Position numbers and translations under genes: made by a program
The notes under the pieces: model-generated
What the model was told of the DNA's origin: nothing
What the model saw: the letters and a program-made list of their open reading frames with translations, nothing else
Databases searched by the model: none
Part shown: positions 1 through 14,000 of the stretch, one piece after another
How the letters are laid out: the number at the start of each line of letters is the position of its first letter
Position numbering within the stretch: position 1 is the stretch's first letter
NCBI RefSeq assembly: GCF_000003815.2
Contig: NC_049983.1
Location: 6,505,016 to 6,569,015 of the forward strand
DNA length: 64,000 nucleotides
From: Branchiostoma floridae
Taxonomy: Eukaryota; Chordata; Leptocardii; Amphioxiformes; Branchiostomatidae
Direction of reading: 5' to 3'

Positions 1-247
1 CCGAGCTGAAGAAAGACTGCACATTTTTTTTTTTTTGGTCATTCAGCTTACCGCGGAACCCCATCGCACTGAATGATATCTTGCCGTGCTATAAACGGCG
101 TCAGACCAAAGACGTTCTTGGTCAGACCAATCTCAAAACAGGGTTGCTCGATTAGTTCCTAACCCTCCAGCATCCCGCGGCACCCCATCGCACTGGAGAA
201 CGACATGTCAAAATCTATTTACGAAAAGTAGGGGGAAAATGACTTAC

Positions 248-380
248 AGTTCCTTGAGTTGTCGGCGGGGTTAGCTGAACTGACCGGCAGGGGCTGGGCG
301 GTGTCGGGGACTGGAGCGCCAGTCGACCCTGATCCTCTGACCGCTGTCCCTTGTAGCACTATGTTCGGCATAAAGAACAT
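248..380 (-). CDS. Possible first coding exon of a divergent gene running off the left edge
   Basis: On the minus strand an ATG at 380 opens 44 codons (MFFMPNIVLQGTAVRGSGST and onward, rich in Pro, Ser and Ala) and runs into a good 5' splice site, GTAAGT, at 247-242. An in-frame TGA lies two codons upstream of the ATG, so the frame would start here. Two downstream acceptor-like sites are each followed by the same motif, TGCGATGGGGT, about 125 bp apart. No domain is recognised. It could equally be chance reading frame in the GC-rich flank of the IDH3G promoter. Confidence 0.22.
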
Positions 381-1283
381 GGTTCACAACATAAAACATC
401 ACAGCCTAACTATTCGGCTAACAGGTTCCCGGCGTGTCTTGAGCCCTCTCTGCTGCTAAGGCTTGTGCAGGCCACCAACGGGTCCTATCAGGCCGCACAT
501 CTGGCGAGGTTGAGGGTGGCTATGCCGGCTCTGGGTGGTGGTGTGTCCCGCGCGTCCCTGTTGTTGGAGGGGGAGAGCGTCAAACCTGCATGAACAACAC
601 GTGAACAATGAGACAATGGGAAGGGACGGGCGCCCGGCAACAGGTCCGGTCCCAGACAGACAAGTCTACAGACATACGCATCTTCACACCGCCCAGCCTC
701 CACATGCGAGCGAGCCGCGTTACGGGAGGTTATCTGGGCCACGCGTGTCCACAACTCAAACACCACACCTTACAGGTACGCACTCATACACATGCAAACT
801 AAAACAAATGGTAGCAGAAAACCCCAAACACAGCCTCGACGTTCAATCTAGGAAAGCAAAAGAAAAATTCTACCTGGCTAAAAAAAAAAACGGAAATGAC
901 ACCAAATCGTACCAACTGCGGCCTTCCAAGCTCAGATGGGTTGGCTGAACGCCACGCCACGCTCTCTCAGAGGGGTGTTAACTCCTGAAAACAAAGAACC
1001 AGGGGGTCGCCATCTTGCCTCCTGGATCATGCCATCGTCGTCCCCTGTTCCTGCCTGAAAATTTTCACGGAAATCAGAGAATGACATAAAAATCTGGAAA
1101 CTCTCGTTCTGCTCCACACTTCAGCATTAAAAACCAACACCCACAGGTCTCCTTCGTAGGGGAAAAAAGGGTACAAAAAACATGGCGAGGACAAAGGAAT
1201 TTCATAGAACCACCATCTTGCCATGTGGGCGCCAACTATCTGCTTGGATGTGGCTGTCGAACGCTGCTAAAACATACACAAGG
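381..1283. other. Intergenic, GC-rich, no gene recognised
   Basis: I see no convincing gene here. Two CCATCTTGCC motifs (near 1010 and 1212; CAAGATGG on the minus strand, YY1-like) suggest regulatory DNA upstream of IDH3G. The open frames are short and do not resemble a known protein. Confidence 0.4.
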
Positions 1284-1808
1284 TCACGAAATCACACAAG
1301 AATCACTCAGCTCCACGCGGAACAGAACGCCAGCGTGAACTAAAGGCGTCCTAAACTCGACCCGGCCTAGGATAAGAGGCTTGAAGCTGTAAAACGAAAA
1401 ATGGTGTAAGGCGGCCATCCTCCCCCGAGCCGCTAAGAGCTCATACATATGAATACGCGATAGAAATGCAAATGTTAGAACAAACAGCCGGTCCTCAGAA
1501 TTCCAGGCATCCAGCACAGCAAGAACGAGGACGGTACATGTAGCTCTGCACTCCTGAAAGCACACACGGTAATTGAAACACGAGAGAACACAGAATATCT
1601 CGTCAAACCTTCCGGGGGACCAACGTCCCCCGTACACCGACCCGGCGATACCGCTAAACCCTCGAGGTCCCTTCGGCGTCCCAGACCGACCGTCTCTGGG
1701 CGCTGGAACTAACGCAAACCTCCTGTCGGCATCTTCAGCTTGGACATGTTTGCTTCGGCGGTGCCGGTGGAGTGTGGACCCAGACGTGGTCGGGGAATCT
1801 GGCAGCAT
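1284..1808 (-). CDS. Uncharacterised 174-codon open frame divergent from IDH3G
   Basis: An ATG-started open frame of 174 codons points away from IDH3G, with its start about 225 bp from the IDH3G start codon. It begins MLPDSPTTSGSTLHRHRRSK and has a basic, Ser/Pro/Gly-rich first half. No domain is recognised. On the minus strand a TATATATAG box lies only about 25-33 bp upstream of the ATG, so a transcript from it would have almost no leader. It may be a divergent promoter transcript rather than a protein gene. Confidence 0.2.
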   Translation of the reverse strand: MLPDSPTTSGSTLHRHRRSKHVQAEDADRRFALVPAPRDGRSGTPKGPRGFSGIAGSVYGGRWSPGRFDEIFCVLSCFNYRVCFQECRATCTVLVLAVLDAWNSEDRLFVLTFAFLSRIHMYELLAARGRMAALHHFSFYSFKPLILGRVEFRTPLVHAGVLFRVELSDSCVIS

Positions 1809-1860
1809 GCACGTTGTGCTCAGGTGTGCACCTCTATATATACCTGGTAACCGGAAGTGA

Positions 1861-2033
1861 CGTCATCCCTATCGGACCAATGGGCGAACAGAATAAATAG
1901 CCATACTGTGTAGTTCTTGGAGCCGCTCAGATATAAATTTACCTGCATCTGCAGTTTAGTCTTTTTCCGCTAGAAGCCGCTGCAGTACCGTGGTACGGAC
2001 GATTGTGACCTTTCATGACAGCCGTGACCCAAA
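1861..2033 (+). promoter_or_regulatory. Probable IDH3G promoter and 5' leader
   Basis: The 170 bp before the start codon contain a CCAAT box at 1877-1881 and an AT-rich ATATAAATTT near 1931. The start codon itself lies in CCAAAATGGCGTCC, which matches the YY1 core AAnATGGC. CCAAT plus YY1 at the initiator codon is common in nuclear genes for mitochondrial proteins. The transcription start is not determined. Confidence 0.5.
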
Positions 2034-5000
2034 ATGGCGTCCGTGTTGCAGAAATGTTCTGTCCTCTGCCGTTCTCTGCCTGCTAGCGCAGCGGTCAAGG
2101 CCTTCAGCCGGGTAAGATCGCTCAGATTACCTTTTTCAACGTCCAAGGAACGTTTGGTGCTTGTTTTTAGCTCTAAAAACGGCCCAGTTTATCAGAAAGC
2201 AGCGATAATATCGGGACGAAGATGAGTTCTTAGTTGCAGACGACGGTCAAATGGAGGTCGTCTCACTGCGTTTGTAAACATGCGAGTACCTTACATGGAT
2301 GGTGTATTTTAGTATGGAAAGTACTTACCAGTCTGTGCTATGATCTGTTACCATATATTGTACGTATGCCATGCGATGAATTATTTCTATTAGCCCCCTT
2401 TTAGACATAGACATAGAGCCAAAGACATAGACCTAGGCATAGGCATAGACGTAGACGTAGACATAGGCATAGACAAAGACATAGACGTAGACGTAGACGT
2501 AGAAGTAGACGTAGACATAGACACATGACATAGACATAGACATAGACATAGACATAGACATAGATGGTTAACAGAACTTGCAACAGAACTTTTGACAGAA
2601 CTTGCAACTACAACGCTTTTATAAACATCTTGTTCATAATTTGTGTGTGTGTGTTTTGAACAGTCCACAGCACCATGTGCTAGTAGTCTCCAGACTAAGG
2701 ACTTCCACAGTGGTGCAGCTGTCGTGAGTATCCTGCAAAAATCTGCCAACAAAATATTATTGAGAAATGTCATCTCTCACGAGTTAGAAGTTGTATGGCC
2801 TGAGACTGTGGCAAGAGCATATAGTTAGGGTCGTTCTGGTGTCACTATCAAGATATAGTTTTCTAAATGACCAAGTTGGTCCCAAATAATACACAACACC
2901 AAATTAGCTGTATATGAGCTTTGCAAGTGATTATCATTGAAATTTGGTCTTTATATTTCTCTTTCTTGACATTATAACAATGATAGTTTCTTGACAAGAT
3001 AGTGTTTTCAATGACAGCATGATATTGTCTTCAGTGATTTTTTAAGTTTTTAATTTTTAATTTTTTTTTAATGTTCATGCACATCTATCTACTAGAACTA
3101 CTTTCTGAAAATTGTGATGTAGTATTTTAAATGCTGTTTAATTCTGTTCATTCAGACTTTTCCTTCTATACCAACTAACATGTACAATAACTCAAGGATT
3201 GTACATGTATGTGGTACACTTTGTAATTAATTTCATGTAATAAACTGCAACTGCAGCCTCTATAAATTACTGTAAATAACACCTTGTGTCTATATACTAA
3301 CAATAGCAAAGTTTCTTGCATTGCCATTGGATGGCTTTCCTTTTTTTATTTTAGATTTGATATGTGGGTGACTGACATGATTTTCTCTATCACATCTCAT
3401 GCACATGCTCTTGCTTTTCCCTTCCGTTTCAATAGTATTCTCAACAGCTTGCTACAGTTGTAAGTATGAAAAGCAAACAGTTTTGTTTCAATGATTTTGC
3501 ACCATTTTTGTTATACTGGAGAGTTTGCTCCACAGGTATATCTTACAATCATTATTTTTTTATGATATCTATTGGCTTCAGTTTTTTTTGCTGCTTCTTG
3601 CAATGTTTTGTTTGGTTGCAGAAGTCAGTTATTATTATGCATATATCATACATGTAGATCATATATAAAAATGAAAAAAGTTTTTTTCTCTTTGAGTAGA
3701 GCTGCAAGGTATTCATTATAACTCTTCAATATTTTTACTCAGATGTTAATGACAGAAATATGTATCATCTTACCATTTTTTCATTGTGAAATGATGGTTT
3801 CAGTTCAATGTTTTTTCAACTATTTTTTAGAAACTTTTATTATAGTATTTCTATCATGTTAAAAGTTTCATAAATTAGTCATAAGTTTTCATGAACAGAA
3901 GAAAACTCATTTCTTCTTTCTGACGAGATAATTGACAAACAAAAACTCCACACATGAGCCTTGTTTCCCAGTCTATCACAAATCTCCAAGCAGATGTATA
4001 AAAAGACAAAATCTAACATAATCTCAAGTTTTCAGTTCTGCCGAGAAGCAGGCCTTTACTCCAAAAACTGGGATGTTGAAAAGAGTTCAGATTTTGCCTT
4101 TCTATACCTGCTTGGAGATAAGTCTAACAGTACATGTATTAACATCAAACACTGTTGTCTACAGGGCGCGTCATCCAAGTATGGGGGTCGCTACACAGTC
4201 ACCATGATCCCAGGGGACGGCATCGGGCCTGAACTCATGGCACATGTCAAGGACGTCTTCAGGTACTTAAAACAGATGTCTTTATCATGTCTCAAGGGGT
4301 CAAGAGATCTTTATTGAGCAGGGCTCGAAATACCTTTTTCTGCATTTGCACTGGTGCAGGCAACATTGACAATTGCTATTTTTTTTCTTTTATACTTAAT
4401 GGTGGTACCAGTCATTGCAGGTAGTAACAATCCATATACAGCTACATTATAGGACATTTATGTGTAAAACTCAGTACATGGACCAGTGCAGGTTAGATGC
4501 AGTTAGACACCAGAAATACCTGCACAGCTCCAATTCTACCTGCACTAACCTGCACATGCAGGCGGTATTTCGAGCCCTGTTGAGGAAAGATCAAAAGCAT
4601 CTTGAACAGTTGGCTCCTTACACACTGCATGTATTTTGAAATGCTGCAATAATGTACAAAGTACAAGTAACATTGGTATCTTTCCTTTCAGCACACAGAA
4701 GCATGCAACCATTTTTGGATCTCAATGCCAGTACACAAAAAAATCGTGCATTGAATTTTTGACTGCTGTCCTGCAGTCAAAAACTTGATGTTTAAACTTT
4801 GTGTAGGATCAAAGTTTCAACTCTGTACTATGCTGATTGTAAACACTCAATCTTGTATCAGCCACATGGTGATTTACATCATTCACCCGGATATGGGAAA
4901 CATGGCAAATCCCTGTCTTGTATTGGGCAACTATAGGGATACAATACAACATAATGATAATGATGGTAATATCTCTGTACAGGTATGCAGGAGTACCTGT

Positions 5001-8000
5001 AGATTTTGAGGAGGTACAGATCACCTCTCAGGAGGGAGATGATGTGGCTATTGAGAACGCCATTACTGCTATCAAACGGAACGGGGTGGCTCTCAAGGGT
5101 AGGTGTCTCTGTCTTATCATCCAAAGCTATCATGTCAACTTGTATCACATTATTTATGTCCTTTCTTTGATGATAGGCAGGATAGTAGCAACTCCAAGTA
5201 GTATCAAAATAGTTGTCAATATTGTAAAAGATGCTATGGTCAGAGCAATCTCAATATCATGATGTTCTTGATTGTAGCTGAATGCCACATGCTTCTGTCT
5301 CTAGTCTTAAAAGAATCAATGTTGAGTTATTGGTGTCATAAATGTACATGGATTTGTTTTTTGTGTTTGAACACAACTCTATATGTTTATGTTGGCTCCA
5401 GCTACTGTCCACTATGTGTTGTATCAGTTTTATATTGACTGTAAAAAACCTACCAGAATTTCCTGCCTATAGAACCAAAGATCCTTTCAGTTAAAAATTG
5501 ATGTTTTTTAACTTAACAACTTATTTTTCCGAATTTGGCTTTGGCATTGAAATGATGACGATGATACCAAATTCACATAGGAAACTAATTTACATTGTAC
5601 TTACACTCTTATGCACAGGCATAGGTTTGTATTGTCCTGCAGAGAAAAATTATCCTATATCCTAAATTTTGTAAATTTGTTTGACATTAATACCATGCAA
5701 AACCCATACCACAAGATCGAAAAAAACTCAGACTTACCCATATTTCTATAGGCAACTTCTTCCACCCCCCTATGCCTGATCTTCTTTCCAGAAACATGAC
5801 CATCAGGTGAAAAAAACCCTACCCTATTCTGCATTGTGTGTACTATATATGGTGTCTGCTTGTATGTTTTTCCGTTTTGCTGTCGGTTGCGTCTTCATTT
5901 TTGTGCTGGTGCTTGTTCTAAATCCTGCGTCTGCGCTTCTTTAAATCCTGCTTTTTTCCTTTTTGTTTCATTTCATTTCATGGCTCCGGCTAACACGTCT
6001 TTTCCCCCTCCCCAAGGTAACATTGAAACACCACATGATATGTCCCAGGCCTTGTTCAAATCCAGGAACGTCGAAGTCAGGTGCTTCCCTAGCTTGCACT
6101 TCTCGTGTAGACTGCTAGGTGGTGCTCTTGCCTGGCCTGACCAGTACTGATGCTGCAGTGCAGTCTGGCAATTCCCTTTGAACCATTTCTTCCCCAGCCA
6201 CTGTGCCAGAATATGTTATCTTTTCTCCATGATAAAACTGACATGATTTATGAAAACAATAACAAGGCTACTTCAAGGCTATCCTCATCTCTTAGGCCAT
6301 AAAACATTTGTATTCAGTTTAGTACATTCATTTTAAAAAAAGTTGTTTTTAATGCTGTCAAGGAAAAATTCAGTTACAACAAGCAAACACCCTGACGTTT
6401 ACTGATTAAAAGATGCTGTTTTGCAGTTCAGTGAAAGGCAATGAAAAATTTAAAGCAATTTGAAATGGGGAACAATTATTCACAACATCCATTGCTAACA
6501 AAAACACAGTCTTAACATTTCCCAGTTTCAATATAAAGGTAACATATTTGGCATCATGCAAACATACATTACTCTCCAAGCAGAGGTTTGGCTCTGGCTG
6601 TTTTTGATGTATTTTTAGGCGTTTCTTTTTTTCAGCTTTCTATTTTGCTGCTTACCCCTGTGTCAGAGATCCAAGCAGCAGTATACCAATCAAATACTGG
6701 ATACTACAACTACTACGACTACTGCTGCTGCTACTACTACTACTATTACTATTAACTTTTTTCTTCATGTCTACCGGCAAGCGGACAAAAACACTTAAAA
6801 AAACACATCAGAAAACAGCTGGAGTCAAACCTCTGCTTGGAAAGCACACATACATGTAGATATAGGCTGCCTATTCCTCCCTCACTGCTAACCACCAGGC
6901 ACTTGCTTTGGTGTGATTTTGCTAATAATGAGATGTGCACTTGGAATGTACGCTGCATCGTAGGTGGACTTAAGACGCTACATCTCGACCCTTCGTTTGG
7001 TGTGTCACGGAATGTAGCGGTCAGGTATGCATGGACAAGCGGTCGCTTTGTCTTCTTTTTCCCAGAAATATGTTGTATGCTTGTATGCTGCATGCTTTAC
7101 GTTAGTATATGATTGATATACGAACATTGTTGTAGACTGATGAAGTTGACATATATAGTCTCAAGGATTCTAGTAGTAGTAGTAATAGTAGAGACGTACC
7201 CTTTCTAGTAGCTTGCATTATAAGGATGCGAAAAATGCTTTTGTACTTGTAATTTTTCTGAGTCTTTCTTCTTTTCTTAACTTGTCTAAAAATAAATATG
7301 GCCCTATATATGAAGTATGAAAGCTTTAATTTTAAAGGAGTTCTAGTACCACATCTACTGTATTTTTATTTGATTTTACTTGTTCAAATTCAGATTCTAA
7401 ACTGAAGACAAAAAACGTTAGCATTAGGATGATACTGTGCAAGTTTTTGTTACCAAAAAGTGGTAATATTGTCAGAAAGCTCTGAGTTATTTCCCACATG
7501 TTATTGAATGAGTTAATCTGTTGTTGTTTTTTGTATCCCTTCCAGAGTGAGGCTGGACCTGTTTGCTAATGTGCTGAGGTGCAAAACCTTCCCTGGGCTG
7601 CCTTCAAGGTGATTCTAGTCTGAAACTATTCAAAACTATCGCAACAATACAGAATAGGGGTGGGTACCGGTACAGAAAATTCAGGTCCAGGTCTGGTTCA
7701 GGTCCAGAGGATCAGGTCCAGGTCCGGACCTGAACCTGGACCTGATTCAGTATGTGAAAACTTGTGATACTCAATAGAAGAAGAAGAAAGAAGTAGAAGA
7801 ATAAACATGATGTTTTCCCTATCTTAACATTGATAAAATATGAAATACCAGACTGTGTATGCATAGCACTTTAACTAAAAACTAGAGAAAGATCCCTTCA
7901 ACTTAAGTATTTTCTTCTCCTTTTTTTGTGATAATAGTTGTTTTGTGCACGCTTGTATTTCAGACATGGTGACATTGACATTGTGATCATAAGAGAGAAC

Positions 8001-11000
8001 ACTGAGGGAGAATACACCAGTCTGGAACATGAGGTAATGCAAACCTATCTTAACAAATAAAAATGTCTTTTAAAATACACCATATTGGGAAAAGTATATA
8101 GATTACTGTGTTGATGTGTGGGGATGTCCCTATAGCTCAACTGGTAGCAGCCTTACGGCTCTTGGTAACTGTGAGGCCCCTGTTCAATCCTGGGTAGGGC
8201 ATCTTGGTTGGGGCTGCACATGCTGTTTGGAAAGGATGTAAAATGGGGATCCTGTATTTGAGGAGGTGACTCAAGCATATCAATGGGGAAGCACTAGCAA
8301 CCCCTCCCTCTAAACATACCCTGCTACTGAAACAGCAGGGGAACTTGCTGACCTACTGTATGTGCCACTTCCTATAGGCTCTACAAGGGTCTTACAACCA
8401 ACAGATAAGACACAGGACTCAATGTAATCTGTATCTCTGATATATTTTATCTGACCCTTAACCTTCCTTCATGACCTCAATGAAAAGTTCCAATGTGAGC
8501 TTCTCATGAATAAAAAAAATTCAAAAAACAAATGAACACGAACATTTCTCTTAATATGAAAATGGAAAAATTAATGAGATAACTTTTTTCCAGAATGTGC
8601 CTGGCGTTGTGGAGAGTTATAAGATCATCACAGCCAAGAACTCGGAGAGGATTGCCAGATACGCGTTTGAGTACGCCCAGAGACATGGCAGGAAGAAGGT
8701 GACGGCAGTACACAAGGCAAACATCATGTAAGAAACATCCCTTTGCAACAATTCTTGCAATGTCAGTAGGTTAATATTTAGTAATATTTTGCCTACTTAA
8801 ACATATTGTGAAGACCAGATTGATCATTTAGCTAGTTTGTGGAGCCTGAGGACAATTGTACATGTATGTGACTTTGTATTACAATTTAGTAGCAAAGTTA
8901 TTTTTTGGTATGAATTCACTTTCATTCTATCTAAGATTATTATCACAATTTGTTTATTTTGTATAACATATTCTAAGTGTATGATATTTTGGTGATACCA
9001 TTTTCTTATACAGAACCTTGTCGTCAACCTATACAATATACATGTAGCTGCCAAACCAGGCTGAGATTTCCACTTTTGTAGCCATAGCCTCTAACCAGCT
9101 GTCAGCCAAACAAAAAATCACCTATACTATATTAAATATTTGGCTGATTGGCTGACAGCTGCCTAGAGGCCAAACCTTGGGTATTAGCAGTCTTCCCAAG
9201 GTATATTGTATGCATAGACTGTGGGAGAGTCTCTGTGTAAGAGAATGAGTGTGACAGATATATGTGACTTTTTTGTTGTGAAGGAAAATGGGAGACGGTT
9301 TGTTCCTGGAGTGCTGCAAGAAGATGTCAGAAGAGTTCCCCAACATTGAGTATGAGTCCATGATCATTGACAACTGCAGCATGCAGGTAAGGTTGGGAAA
9401 TAAATTCTGATAAAAGTGGCCGTAGTAAGTGTAGGGACTCGTCAGGAGGACAGAATGCTTCCCAAGCAACATGATGAAATGGTACGGCATTATGGCAACC
9501 ACACAGCACAAATTTTCAAGTCAAGGGTTAACAAACATCTTTCTTCAGAATCCAGTACTGTAACCTAAAACGCTTGAGTGGCTCCATGCCTTGTTTTGTG
9601 GTGAACCTTAAGTAAATAAAATTGAAAAAAACATAGTCGTGGTGCCACCATTGATACACATTGCCTCAAAAGCTGTGAAAATAAAACCTCTGTGAAAGTT
9701 TCACGATATACAAATATGTACAGTGTGATCCTTTTCTTTCTGTCCCAGATGGTGTCTCGCCCTCAGCAGTTTGACGTGATGGTGATGCCCAACCTGTACG
9801 GGAACATCATCAGTAACATCGGGGCGGGGCTGGTGGGGGGGCCGGGGCTCGTGCCTGGGGAGAACATTGGACAGGAGTACGCTGTCTTCGAAACAGTTGA
9901 GTTCTTCATTCTGTTTGATTTGTTGACTATTGCATATGTATGATTTGTACTTTCAAAATGTAATAAGAAGTGATTGAGGACTTACATGTAGATGCATACG
10001 TACACTGCTGTAGTCACCTTGCCTGACTTCTAACTGCCTGTAGCCTTTATCTTGAGAGAACATACAAATGTATATTGTATTGTAGTGTTATGTATCAATC
10101 TGCAGTACTTCAATTGTCAGCTAGGAGGCGCTGTATGACCATTTGCATGATACCCACAAGTGTGGGAAAAGTTAACTTGTTCACAATCACAATGAGTTTG
10201 CTACCATAGGAAAGCAATTCACACCTGCTTTCTGTTGATACATTATACGTTGAAATTGATGTGTAAACTATGGAAATATCATCAACCAAAGTTAACATTC
10301 CAAACTTTTTGTGACAAGTGTAATATCATGTATTGGGTTAAGTCACTGGTGTGGGTGGCCAAATCATCTTATTCAAAATCGTTGATGACCTTCATTTTGT
10401 ACCTCAACTCAACATGATTGACCAGTTGTAGACAGAACATGATAAAATGTAGTATATTTTGACAGTCATACATGACAGACATGTTGTTGATGACCATCCT
10501 GTTGTTGTTATTTTCCCTAGGCCACCAGGAACACAGGGAAGTCCATTGCAGGGCAGAATGTTGCTAACCCCACAGCCATGTTGCTGGCTAGTGCACTTAT
10601 GCTGGAGCACCTCGGGTAGGGAGACCTATCAGTAACATTACCCTTAGCTTAGCCTAGTAACTATAGAGATTTTTCACATCGCGATACCATTACTGTTTGT
10701 GCTCATGAAAGGTATACATGTAGGTATAGGTACAGGCAAGAGTAATCCCATAGCCCTTTTCAGGCCCTCTCCTCCCATCGCCTTTTACCTCCCCAACCAA
10801 AGTCATCATCTAGATTTACACCCTGGTTTAGTGAGGAAGAAGTATGAAGTGTCTTTCTCAAAAAACAATAAAGTCTAGCCAGAAATGCTAGGAATAGAAT
10901 CTTTGACCTCTCAGCCACTAGCCCAGGTATTTGATGTCGCAAAGAATTGTAAGAAAAATCCAGGCCCACAATTTATGAACTGTGCAACACTATAGTCCTC

Positions 11001-14000
11001 ACAACATAACAATTGTTGAACTAACAGTCATAAACTTGACAAGCTTTTAGAGTTTAAGTAGCACTCTCCATGGAGTCCAAACTAAATGTAGGAAATTCTA
11101 GACACAAGCCCAGTTCACCCAGAACATCACACGTGTGCCAAGGGGCAGCTCACAGAACATATTACATTTCCACTGGGCTCACCACTGTTGGCTAACTAGC
11201 AGGCTGTACCAGAAACATCAACAAACACAGGAGCTGCCAAATGGATCCAACACAGCACAGGTTACAAGAGGACATGTTTGTTGGTTAATGCACCACAGTG
11301 TTGAAGTACATGTAAAAGTATACTTACGGTTTTCAAGGTCGGGAACTTGTTGTAGCATCACCTTTTTTTTTTGTTTTCTTATTCAAGATTTTTTTTTCAC
11401 ATTTCTTTTTTACACGTAAGTATACAGATTAGGCTATGCTAATTTGATTGTATGGATAACATCAATTTTCAAACAGTTTTCCACCAAACTGCATATCATA
11501 TAAAGCAGCTGCAAAATGAGCAAATATTTGCTGAAAATTAAACAAAAAATATCAGTATGAACAGATAGCAGTATCATAGAATGACAAGTTAATTTCAAAG
11601 TCAAGGAAGAAGATGTGAAAGACCAGAAATGAATTATCTTTTGTTCGGTACAGTACCATGCCCTATGTATTTAGTCTTTTGTTAAACCTTCCTGACCAAT
11701 TAGATTTCATAATGAAGGCTTTTCTTTGGCCGAACATTTTATTGGCACACTCGCATATGTTTTGTAGTTGTCATCCATATAATCAAATCAACATAGCCTT
11801 AGGTCATTTTAGCCTTAGCCTAAAATATATATGGTTATTTACTCTAATGATCTGCAGTAAAAGTGTAAAGAGTTTACCTAGCCATGTGGTGTATTTATTA
11901 GGTAGTGTGTCAGGGGTACAGATTTGTCATGAGATCCCCCAGTACAAGTTTGTGTACCCAACCCTGGGGTGAGGCCTGCTGGGATAGGTAAGGTACAGAT
12001 AAATAAACCCTGCTGCTCACAGATCAACTATGGGGACAGCAGGTGTGGATGGAGGGAAACCTTACATCCCATAGTAGGGTGTTTGGCTCAAAGCCCAGAT
12101 GTCCTGGGTTTGAATCCCCTGATATGCTCGCACATTGTGCCCTTGGGAAAGGCACCTTACACAACTTTCCTCACTTCACTCAGGTGAAAATGAGTACCTA
12201 GCTTTGGTTAGGTTCCTCAAGTAGGACATTAAAAGGATCCTGAGTTATAGGTGTAAACACACAAACACAACCTAAAACAGTACCCCCTTTGCAATTGGAG
12301 GCGAAACTCCTTCCCCTGAGGTAGCAACCTGTTGAATCATATGATATGATGATATGGATCCCTTTCAATTGGAAAGAATTTATGAAATCTGAATAACTTT
12401 TAAGTTATAGATACGTAATCTGGTTAAAGATATATTTGACTCTTAAAGGCATACAGGTCCTGACAAAAAATAAAGATATAGTGTAGAAGGATACTCAGCA
12501 TAGTTCAAGAACTGTAGCACAAGTGTTACCGGGTAAGTGTATAACGAATGCCTTTCCAAATCTACATGTTCTTGTTTCTGCCCTTGTTATACAGGCTGGA
12601 CAAGTATGCAAGTCTGATAGAGAATGCTGTCTACAAAGCTCTGGCAGACGATAAGGTAAGATACACAATCTTCATGCACCAATGTCATTGAATGAAAATC
12701 ATGCTGCATTTTTTCTTATCTTGCTTTGGATTCAGAAGGCTCCTGGATAACCCAAAGAATTAAACACAGTTTGCTGCTCCAGTGCCAAAAATGCCAAACC
12801 CTTGGGCTACTGCTGCCCAAAGACCTGGCAAATGTCTGAAATACTTTCCACATGTTTAAGATCAGTGTCAAAGTCAGGCGGATACAGACAGTTTGATCAG
12901 GTGTTGGGAACCATCATAGTGACAGTGAAACTGTATCCAGGATGTTGGGGGGATGCGGTTAATCTCCATGCAGAAACGTGGGGGCCAGAGCGGAAATTGG
13001 CACATTTTTCAAGAGCTTTTTTTTCTGTCCTTCGGGAAAAGAGCTTTCTTCCTACTCTCGGACCAGAGGTTTTGCTTCAGCGTATATTGGATGTCTAGTG
13101 GACAAAAAGAAAACTAGAAAGCCCAATAAAAACTCCTGAAAAGACATTAAAAACAAGCCATGGCCAAACCTCTGCTTGGAGAATGTCGAAAACAAGCTGG
13201 GCCAAACCTCTGCTTGGAGAATACTTTTTCCCAGGGCTTTCTTCACAAAGGTTCAACTGAAATTGAACCGTTGTGATTACTGTAAATTCAGAAATTTCTG
13301 CAGTGGTTTAATGCTCACCAATGTTTTTGCTGGGAACTTTAAAACCACCGCAAAAATGAATGAATCCTCTATCCTCCTACCCCTTTGTTTCAACCCTAAA
13401 CTTAAAAGTTAAAACTGTCGTGAACACTCCATTTCCTCCCTACTGCGAAATTAAATCCCAGTATCAGGAAATAACAGCAACTTGTTCAACATGGTCAGAA
13501 AATAACCATAAAGCATTGAAATCCTCAAAAGAAGTCATGTAGAAAACAACATCCTTTCTTAGAGTGAACACCCTTCCTGCCTTGTGTTCACTGTGACCAG
13601 GCAAACTTCCTTGACACACCATTGTTTGTTTGAAGTTCAGTTCTAGTCCAGTTGTTTTGAGACGAGTGCCTTTCTGGGTGTGTTGAGGAAACATAGCTGG
13701 CCTTTCCGCAGGCTTTGTGTGGGTTATATTTTCACAGGTGTTCAGTGAGGATCTACCCTTTAAGTGTATATATACATTGTGACAGCTGTGATTGATTGGT
13801 GCGCAAGATTAGGGTTGGCTCTCGGACTTAAACTCACTTCTATTTGTGCAGTGCACATAGCTGTATACTGAGGCAACATGGGTTGTTACCTCCATGAACA
13901 GAGGAGGTATCGTTTTGGCATATATATAAATCTGTCTGCATGTCTAGATGTTTGTTTACGTTTCTGGATATTTGCGGTCAGTATAGATAGATTATGATAA

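Noticed and set aside
8130..8190. tRNA gene
   Set aside because: Only A- and B-box-like words; it does not fold as a full cloverleaf and continues into a SINE body shared with other copies.
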